A stretch of DNA of 19,485 nt from Acetobacteraceae bacterium. Its GTDB lineage: Bacteria > Pseudomonadota > Alphaproteobacteria > Acetobacterales > Acetobacteraceae. The stretch spans positions 1-19,485 of the forward strand of contig JASHVY010000502.1 of NCBI GenBank assembly GCA_030044345.1, read 5' to 3'. The number at the start of each line of letters is the position of its first letter. Positions within the stretch are counted from its first letter, which is position 1. The translations under genes were made by a program, and so were the position numbers. Below are positions 14,276 through 19,485 of this stretch, piece after piece. The notes under the pieces are model-generated. The model made no database searches and was not told where the DNA came from. It was given only the letters and a program-made list of their open reading frames with translations.

Positions 14276-15778
14276 TCAGGCGAGGTATCTCTGCGCGAGA
14301 TGCGCCTGGAATGCCGCCGGGTCGAGCGGCGTGCCCGTCGCTTCCTGCAAGAGCGCATTGAAGCCATAGAGGCTCGCCTTGGCGTGGACATTGCCGGCGA
14401 GCCAGGAGATCAGCGGCGCGAGTTCGCCCTCGGCCAGCGCGTCCTCCAACCCGGCCACGTCCCGCCTTGCCGCCGCCATGAGCTGCGCCGCGGCCATCGC
14501 ACCCAGGCTGTAGCTCGGGAAATAGCCGAAGGCCCCGTCATACCAGTGAATGTCCTGCAAGCATCCTGCGGCATCATCGGGCGGCACGATCCCGAGAAGC
14601 CGCTTCATGCCCTCGTTCCACGCCCCCGGCAGATCGGCGGGCTGGAGGGTGCCTTCGATCAGCGCCGATTCGAGCCGGAAGCGAAGGATCACGTGCGCCG
14701 GATAAGTCAGCTCATCGGCATCCACGCGGATGAAGCCTCGCCCGACCCGCCGGCAAAGACGGGCCAGATTCCCCGGCTCATAGGCCGGGTCAGGGCCGAA
14801 AGCACCCGCCAGCTCCGGCCCGAGCCAACCCAGGAATGCATCCGAACGGCAGGCCTGCATTTCAACGATGAGGGACTGGCTCTCATGCACCGCCATGCCG
14901 GCCGCGCTCCCTACCGGCTGGCGGGCAAAGGCGGACGGCAGGCCACGCTCGTAGAGTGCGTGTCCGGTCTCGTGCAGCACCGCGAACAGCGCCTTGAGCC
15001 CGTCCGCCACATCGTAACGGGTGGTGATGCGCACATCGCTCGCCGTGCCGCCGCAGAACGGATGCTCCGACCGGTCGAGCCGGGCATGGTCGAACCCAAG
15101 CCCGATACGCTCGGCCATCCGGCGGCAGAACGCCTCCTGCGCGGGGATGGGAAAAGGCCCGGCGGGCATGCGCGCAGCCGGGTGCTCGGCCGCGAGTGCC
15201 TCGGCGCGCGGCAAGGCGTCTGCCAGGAAATGCTCATAGGCGGCAAAAATCGGCGCCACATCCGCCGCCCTGATGCCGCGCTGATAGCCGTCCATCAGCG
15301 CGTCGTAAGGAGAAAGGCCGAGCGCCCCGCCGAGGGCTTGGGCTTCTTCTCGTGCGAGCTTTACGACCTCCGTGAAGCGCGACAGCACCTGCCCATAATC
15401 CGCCGCGCGCCGCGCCTCCCGCCAGCTCTTCTCGCAGGCCGAGTTGGCTCGCGTCGCCGCCTCCACAAGATCGCCCGGCAGGGAAATGGCCCGCGTATGG
15501 GCATGCCGCATCAGAAGCAGATTCGCCCTCTGCCATGGGTCGCGGCCGTCCGCTTCCGCGGCGGCGGCGAGATCCGCGGCAACCTCCGGCGCGGTCAGAA
15601 GCTCGTGGGAAAGCCCGGCAAGGACCGCAAGCTGATCGCCGCGGGAAGCCGCCCCACCGGGCGGCATCATCGCCGCGGCGTCCCAGTTCAGCATCGCGCT
15701 CGCCTCGTCCAGCGCGCCGATACGGTCAAAGCGCGCCACGAGCCGCGCGTACGCGGCATTCGTCCGGGTCTCTGTCAT
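14276..15778 (-). CDS. M32-family metallocarboxypeptidase (carboxypeptidase Taq-like)
   Basis: The 500-residue, all-helical enzyme carries HETGH at 269-273 (the zinc-binding HExxH) and the third ligand Glu299 in HES at 298-300. It also has DVRITTRY (248-255), conserved in M32 for substrate carboxylate binding. M32 enzymes are cytosolic metal-dependent carboxypeptidases that remove residues from the C-terminus of peptides. The length is the family norm of about 500. The N-terminal SAMLNWDAAAMMPPGGAASRGDQL block is also characteristic. The ATG overlaps the SURF1 stop by four bases (ATGA), so it is probably the last gene of a ctaE-SURF1-M32 transcription unit, although no functional tie to cytochrome oxidase is known to me. 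Confidence 0.93.
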   Translation of the reverse strand: MTETRTNAAYARLVARFDRIGALDEASAMLNWDAAAMMPPGGAASRGDQLAVLAGLSHELLTAPEVAADLAAAAEADGRDPWQRANLLLMRHAHTRAISLPGDLVEAATRANSACEKSWREARRAADYGQVLSRFTEVVKLAREEAQALGGALGLSPYDALMDGYQRGIRAADVAPIFAAYEHFLADALPRAEALAAEHPAARMPAGPFPIPAQEAFCRRMAERIGLGFDHARLDRSEHPFCGGTASDVRITTRYDVADGLKALFAVLHETGHALYERGLPSAFARQPVGSAAGMAVHESQSLIVEMQACRSDAFLGWLGPELAGAFGPDPAYEPGNLARLCRRVGRGFIRVDADELTYPAHVILRFRLESALIEGTLQPADLPGAWNEGMKRLLGIVPPDDAAGCLQDIHWYDGAFGYFPSYSLGAMAAAQLMAAARRDVAGLEDALAEGELAPLISWLAGNVHAKASLYGFNALLQEATGTPLDPAAFQAHLAQRYLA

Positions 15779-16461
15779 TCGCGCAGACGATGCCGGGCCC
15801 AGAACCCGAACTGGATCACCACCACCAAAGCGAGCCCGAACCAGGTCAGCGCATATTGGAAATGGTTGTTGGGGGGTTCAGGCAGGTGCTCGGCGGGCAT
15901 CGGGTAAACCCCGAGCTGCGGCCGGCCGAGTGCCACCAGCGTGAAAGGCGCGACCTGCTTCAGGCCGAGTGCCGCACCGATCCGCGCCGGATCGAGCGTA
16001 TAGAATTGCCGCCCCGGCACGTCATCCGACGCGGAGAGGAGCCAGGGATGATCGGGCGCGTGCACATAGCCGGAAATGGAAGTCGGCCCGGTCGGCAGGG
16101 TCGCGGGCACCCGGTCGAAGAGCGGCACCCAGCCGAGATCGACCAGCACCGGCAGCCCTTCCGTCCGCGCGAGCGGCACGATGAGCTGGCCGCCTTGCGC
16201 GAGGCCTTGCGGCGTCGTCTCCACGTCATCGCCGTAGAGCGCGGCGAGATCCGTGCGCAGCCGGCCGGTGACCACCACCTTGGTGAAGGGCCCCGGGGTG
16301 AAGGATCCCGGATGGCCGGAAAGGGGGATGCCCGGCCGTGCCTCCGCCGCGTGGATCTCGGCCAGGATGCTGAGCTTCCAGCGCAGCCGATGGAGCTGCC
16401 AGACGCCGAGCCCGATCAGCAGGAGGACGAGCAGGGCAGCCAGGAATCCGGGCAGGACCAA
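15775..16461 (-). CDS. SURF1-family cytochrome oxidase assembly protein
   Basis: The protein has the SURF1 layout. An N-terminal transmembrane helix runs into GVWQLHRLRWK, a large periplasmic domain contains LVDLGWVPLF (the family's V-x-R/L-G-W-V core) and FYTLDPARIGAALGL, and a C-terminal helix follows NNHFQYALTWFGLALV. SURF1 helps insert heme a into subunit I of aa3-type oxidases in the inner membrane. No ATG or GTG exists between the ctaE stop and the first helix in this frame. The chosen TTG at 16461 follows GGAGAGGG and gives 228 residues. An ATG at 16578 would overlap ctaE by 68 bases and add an odd Ser/Pro-rich leader. The start is therefore uncertain. It lies between ctaE and the M32 peptidase gene. 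Confidence 0.88.
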   Translation of the reverse strand: MVLPGFLAALLVLLLIGLGVWQLHRLRWKLSILAEIHAAEARPGIPLSGHPGSFTPGPFTKVVVTGRLRTDLAALYGDDVETTPQGLAQGGQLIVPLARTEGLPVLVDLGWVPLFDRVPATLPTGPTSISGYVHAPDHPWLLSASDDVPGRQFYTLDPARIGAALGLKQVAPFTLVALGRPQLGVYPMPAEHLPEPPNNHFQYALTWFGLALVVVIQFGFWARHRLRE

Positions 16462-16510
16462 CCCTCTCCAGCCCCGCCCGGAGGAACCATCGTGCTTTTT
16501 GGCGCCAGGC

Positions 16511-17359
16511 TCAGCCGGTGGTGACGGCGCTCGCGCCCCAGAGATAGACGAAGGTGAAGAGGAAGAGCCAGACGACATCGACGAAGTGCCAATACCACGC
16601 CGCCGCCTCGAAGCCAAAATGCCGCTCGGGGCTGAACTGTCCCGCCCGCGCGCGGAACCAGCAAACGAGGAGGAAGCAGGTGCCGACGATGACGTGAAAG
16701 CCGTAGAAGCCGGTGGCAAGGAAGAAGACCGACGGATAGACCCCGCCATGAAATGGGAAGGGCGAGTGCGTGTATTCGTAGATCTGCCCGGCGGTGAAGG
16801 AGATGCCGAGCAGAACCGTGAGGCCGAGCCCGGTGATCAGCCCCTTGCGGTCATTCTCGAGCAGGCAATGGTGCGCCCAGGTCACGGTCGTGCCGGAGAG
16901 CAGCAGGATCATCGTCAGCAAGAAGGGAACGCTGAACGGATTGTCCGTATGGATTCCTGCCGGCGGCCATTCGGCGATCTTGGCGAAGGAGATGTGGTCG
17001 GGGAAAAGTGCGAAATTGAAGAAGGCCCAGAAGAAGGCGACGAAGAACATCACCTCGCTGGTGATGAAGAAGAGCATCCCATAGCGCAGGCCGAGCCGCA
17101 CGATCGGCGTATGCAGGCCGGGTGTCCGGCTCTCCCGGATTACGTCCCGCCACCACATGAACATCACGAAGGCAACGCCGAGCACGCCGATCACGAGCAG
17201 CGTGTAATTGTCGAAATTGCCGACCATGATGATGCCGACCAGCACCAGCGCGCCGAACAGCGCGCCAATGATCGGCCAGGGGCTCGGATCGACGAGATAG
17301 TAGGGCTGTTTCAGCCCCGAACTGCTCACCAGGGGCGGTTCATGCGTGTCGCTGCTCAT
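16511..17359 (-). CDS. ctaE: Cytochrome c oxidase subunit III
   Basis: The 282-residue membrane protein is clearly subunit III (CoxC/CtaE) of an aa3-type oxidase. Visible landmarks are the N-terminal PYYLVDPSPWPI, the block FFITSEVMFFVAFFWAFF containing the conserved membrane glutamate, TVTWAHHCLLEN, and FHGGVYPSVFFLATGFYGFHVIVGT, followed by the final AAWYWHFVDVVWLFLFTFVYLWG. Seven hydrophobic segments fit the family. The subunit stabilises the proton-pumping core in the inner membrane. The ATG at 17359 has AGAGG directly before it. SURF1 follows about 50 bases downstream, consistent with an oxidase assembly cluster. Subunits I and II, ctaB and ctaG are not in the window, and an EipB-like gene lies where other cta genes often sit. 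Confidence 0.96.
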   Translation of the reverse strand: MSSDTHEPPLVSSSGLKQPYYLVDPSPWPIIGALFGALVLVGIIMVGNFDNYTLLVIGVLGVAFVMFMWWRDVIRESRTPGLHTPIVRLGLRYGMLFFITSEVMFFVAFFWAFFNFALFPDHISFAKIAEWPPAGIHTDNPFSVPFLLTMILLLSGTTVTWAHHCLLENDRKGLITGLGLTVLLGISFTAGQIYEYTHSPFPFHGGVYPSVFFLATGFYGFHVIVGTCFLLVCWFRARAGQFSPERHFGFEAAAWYWHFVDVVWLFLFTFVYLWGASAVTTG

Positions 17360-17384
17360 GCCTCTTGTGTTTCCATCCTCTTGC

Positions 17385-17406
17385 CCCTGGGGGATCTCCC
17401 TGGGGG
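17385..17406. repeat. CCCTGGGGG direct repeat upstream of ctaE
   Basis: The nonamer CCCTGGGGG occurs at 17385-17393 and again at 17398-17406, a 13-base period, about 26-47 bases upstream of the ctaE start codon. It lies where a promoter or operator of ctaE would be expected. A related CCCCCCAGGG string occurs shortly before the broken GNAT gene, so the motif may simply be a frequent intergenic word in this genome. Confidence 0.35.
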
Positions 17407-17467
17407 TCGTTATCTGCCGGTCGGGGGCGACGCTCCATATCAGCCAAACAGAATGGCGGCATCATCC

Positions 17468-17506
17468 AAAAAAAAGGCGCCGGTTCAAGGGTGGCTCCCC
17501 ACCTTG
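17468..17506 (-). terminator. Probable rho-independent terminator after the EipB-like gene
   Basis: Just past the stop of the EipB-like gene, the minus strand folds as CAAGGTGG-GGAG-CCACCCTTG (17506-17486, one bulged C). This is followed ten bases later by a run of eight T's (17475-17468). The T-run is further from the stem than usual, but it is the only long one nearby. It would separate the EipB-like gene from ctaE. Confidence 0.5.
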
Positions 17507-17513
17507 CGGGCGG

Positions 17514-18344
17514 TCAGCATCGGCGCGGCAGGATCGCAAGGCGGATCAGCCTTCCATCCATGATGAAATCGCCGAAATCCATGGCAAGCCCATCCGCCAC
17601 GCCGTTCAGGAAATAGCGCATGCCGATCTGAAAATCGGGCAGCACCGTATCGGGCTTGCGGCTGAAGAAGGCGACGTGAACGCGCGTGCTCGGCAGGTCG
17701 GCCAGAACCGGGAAGTGCCCCGCCCAGGCCGCGTCACGATTCGCGGCCGGTGGATCCCACCCATCGATCGCCACCGAGCTGTCCGAGGCACCGTCCTCCC
17801 CGGTGCCGTCGAAAAGCGGCATCGTGATGAATTTCTTGCCCGCCTGCGCCGCCCGGATGATCGCCTCGGTCTGCCACATCGGGAACATGGTTCCGGCGGG
17901 CAGCTTGAGGGTCTCGCGCTTCGGCGCGGTGTAGGTCACCTCCCCCGGCCCGCCCGGCCGATCGAGATGCGCCTCACCGTCCAGCCGGTCATCCACCTCG
18001 CCATCCGTCGTGTCCACGGTATGGAAACGGAAGGCGAGGCCGTTCTTGGCCTCCCAGGTGGCGTAATCGGAGATCGTGCGTGTCACCTGGCCGTCATCGT
18101 CGATCAGCGTCATTTCCAGGCGCTGGCGCACGGCCCAGCCGTCACAGGCATCGATCACCTCATAGCCCATCCGGCCGCTGCCCGCGACCACGTTGCCGTC
18201 CCCGCCGGGCGCGGCAAGCCGAAGCTGATAAAAGGCATCCTGCCCGACGAAAGGCAGATCGGGGGGCAGCGCAGGCTCCGCCGCCCGGGCGCCGGCCATC
18301 GCCAGCAGCGCGCACAGCAGGGAAAGCGTCAGGACTCGGCGCAT
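17514..18344 (-). CDS. EipB-like periplasmic cell-envelope protein (DUF1849)
   Basis: A signal peptide (MRRVLTLSLLCALLAMAGARA, cut near residue 21) leads a 276-residue beta-rich protein. The blocks GSGRMGYEVIDACDGWAVRQR, FRFHTVDTTDG, LPAGTMFPMWQTEAIIRAAQAGKKF, and PLFDGTGEDG, together with an NGVADGLAMDFGDFIMDG ending, match the DUF1849/EipB family. The two cysteines outside the signal peptide, C67 and the terminal C276, sit where Brucella EipB forms its disulfide. EipB is a spiral beta-barrel protein that supports envelope integrity in alphaproteobacteria. Its exact action is not settled. The ATG at 18344 has GGAG upstream. The gene lies 50 bases after aspS on the same strand and is followed by a probable terminator. 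Confidence 0.85.
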   Translation of the reverse strand: MRRVLTLSLLCALLAMAGARAAEPALPPDLPFVGQDAFYQLRLAAPGGDGNVVAGSGRMGYEVIDACDGWAVRQRLEMTLIDDDGQVTRTISDYATWEAKNGLAFRFHTVDTTDGEVDDRLDGEAHLDRPGGPGEVTYTAPKRETLKLPAGTMFPMWQTEAIIRAAQAGKKFITMPLFDGTGEDGASDSSVAIDGWDPPAANRDAAWAGHFPVLADLPSTRVHVAFFSRKPDTVLPDFQIGMRYFLNGVADGLAMDFGDFIMDGRLIRLAILPRRC

Positions 18345-18393
18345 GCGGGCTCCGGGTTGCAAATGTCAGGATAGAGACAAATCGCAGCGCCTG

Positions 18394-19485
18394 TCAGCCT
18401 GCCCCTGCTTTCGGCGGCAGGTCGAGCCGGATCGAAAGCTCCTTGAGCCGCGCCGGCGAGACCTCCGCGGGCGCGCCCATCATCAAATCCTCGCCCCGCT
18501 GGTTGAGCGGAAACAGGATCACCTCGCGGATATTCGGCTCATCGGCAAGCAGCATCACGATCCGGTCGATCCCCGGCGCCGAGCCGCCATGCGGTGGCGC
18601 GCCATAGCGGAAGGCATTCAGCATGCCGCCGAAGCGCCGCTCCACCTCCTCGGCCGGATAGCCGGCGATCGCGAAGGCGCGCAGCATGATATCGGGCCGG
18701 TGGTTGCGGATCGCGCCCGAGGAGAGTTCGACCCCGTTGCACACGATGTCGTACTGAAAGGCCTTGATGGTGAGCGGATCCTGCGTCTCCAGCGCCTCGA
18801 GCCCGCCCTGCGGCATGCTGAAGGGGTTGTGGCTGAAATCGATCAGCCCGGTCTCCTCGTTCCGCTCGTACATCGGGAAATCGGTGATCCAGCAGAAGCG
18901 GAATTCATTGCGCTCGCCAAGCCCAAGCTCCTCGCCGAGACGCATCCGCACAGTGCCCGCGAATTTTTCGGCTTCAAAGCGTTTGCCGGCGACGAAGAAG
19001 ACCGCATCGCCCGCCGAAAGGCCGCAGGCAGTGCGAATCGCCTCCGCCCGCGCCGGCTCGAGATTGCGCGCGATCGGCCCTTTCGGACCCTCCGCATCGA
19101 AGATGATATAGCCGAGCCCGCCTGCGCCTTCCTCGCGCGCCCATTCATTGAGCCTGTCGAAGAAGCTGCGCGGCCGCGCCGCCCCACCCGGCGCCGGGAC
19201 CGCGCGGATGATCCCGCCGCTCCCGGCGATCCGGGCGAAGAGCGCGAAGCCGCCCTCCCGGAAATGCTCCGTCACGTCGCGGATCTTGAGCGGATTCCGG
19301 AGATCGGGCTTGTCGGTCCCGTATTCGGCGAGCGCGGTGTCATAGGGAATGCGCGGAAAGGGGGGCGTCGTCACCCTCCGCCCGCCGGCGAATTCGGAAA
19401 AAACGCCCGCCATCACCGGCTCGATCGCGGCGAAGACATCCTCCTGCGTGACGAAGCTCATCTCGAAATCGAGCTGATAGAACTC
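18394..19485 (-). CDS. aspS: Aspartyl-tRNA synthetase, C-terminal part
   Basis: The frame is open to the window edge, so the 5' end of the gene is cut off and about 363 residues are visible. It starts within EFYQLDFEMSFV, just after the region that carries class II motif 2, and continues through the bacterial GAD insertion domain (FDAEGPKGPIARNL, FVAGKRFEAEKFAGTVR). The catalytic core segments FCWITDFPMYE, HNPFSMP and YDIVCNGVELSSGAIRNH follow, and then class II motif 3, GSAPGIDRIVMLL. The protein charges tRNA(Asp), or both tRNA(Asp) and tRNA(Asn) in non-discriminating forms common in alphaproteobacteria. The anticodon-binding residues that could tell these apart lie outside the window. The EipB-like gene follows 50 bases downstream. 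Confidence 0.97.
   Translation of the reverse strand, partial: EFYQLDFEMSFVTQEDVFAAIEPVMAGVFSEFAGGRRVTTPPFPRIPYDTALAEYGTDKPDLRNPLKIRDVTEHFREGGFALFARIAGSGGIIRAVPAPGGAARPRSFFDRLNEWAREEGAGGLGYIIFDAEGPKGPIARNLEPARAEAIRTACGLSAGDAVFFVAGKRFEAEKFAGTVRMRLGEELGLGERNEFRFCWITDFPMYERNEETGLIDFSHNPFSMPQGGLEALETQDPLTIKAFQYDIVCNGVELSSGAIRNHRPDIMLRAFAIAGYPAEEVERRFGGMLNAFRYGAPPHGGSAPGIDRIVMLLADEPNIREVILFPLNQRGEDLMMGAPAEVSPARLKELSIRLDLPPKAGAG

Noticed and set aside
14300..15907. A 535-codon plus-strand frame opposite the M32 peptidase gene
   Set aside because: No family features are visible, while the minus-strand protein has HETGH and the full M32 layout.
16253..17563. A 436-codon plus-strand frame opposite ctaE and SURF1
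   Set aside because: It is low-complexity, charged sequence antisense to a clear subunit III gene.
1..19485. CRISPR array, tRNA, rRNA, prophage or intact insertion sequence
   Set aside because: I saw no regularly spaced repeats, cloverleaf-forming stretches, rRNA signatures, phage genes or transposase motifs. This was by eye only, so very diverged elements could be missed.

Overview
The window is GC-rich and densely packed. It looks like chromosomal DNA from an alphaproteobacterium. SecB, a ctaE/SURF1 pair, an EipB-type (DUF1849) envelope protein and a HIG1-domain protein all fit that class. The gene mix suggests Rhodospirillales, possibly Acetobacteraceae, but that placement is inference and no rRNA or tRNA is present to test it.

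Region 1 (1-2269, + strand): the 3' end of a histidine-phosphatase gene, then secB and an AmpG-like MFS permease. Region 2 (2399-7398, + strand): a compact assimilatory sulfate-reduction operon, cobA-cysJ-cysH-cysI. CysH has the iron-sulfur cysteines of an APS reductase, CysJ/CysI form NADPH sulfite reductase, and CobA makes the siroheme precursor that CysI needs. The genes overlap or nearly touch. The leader before cobA holds unusual AT-rich palindromes.

Region 3 (about 7.4-12.6 kb) is an accessory, decaying stretch. It contains a GNAT acetyltransferase gene broken by a 13-bp tandem duplication, a small HIG1 membrane protein, an exported patatin-like lipase, an AraC-type regulator lacking its DNA-binding half, a TMEM175-type channel gene in a more AT-rich patch, a frameshifted CGNR zinc-finger gene, and an intact SAM methyltransferase whose tail runs into the CGNR remnant. 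Region 4 (12.8-14.2 kb) is a complete ECF41 sigma-factor module. An AhpD/CMD-family gene is translationally coupled to an ECF sigma factor with the ECF41 hallmark motifs, and a promoter reading TGTCACA-16 nt-CGTC lies just upstream.

Region 5 (14.3-19.5 kb, - strand) returns to core genes. In the direction of transcription these are aspS (cut by the window edge), an EipB-like periplasmic protein followed by a probable terminator, then ctaE (cytochrome oxidase subunit III), SURF1 and an M32 metallocarboxypeptidase, the last three overlapping or closely spaced. I see no CRISPR array, intact transposase, phage gene, tRNA or rRNA. No wholly new multi-gene system is evident. The most notable items are the revertible-looking GNAT frameshift, the self-contained ECF41 module with its promoter, and the paired AT-rich palindromes before the sulfur operon.
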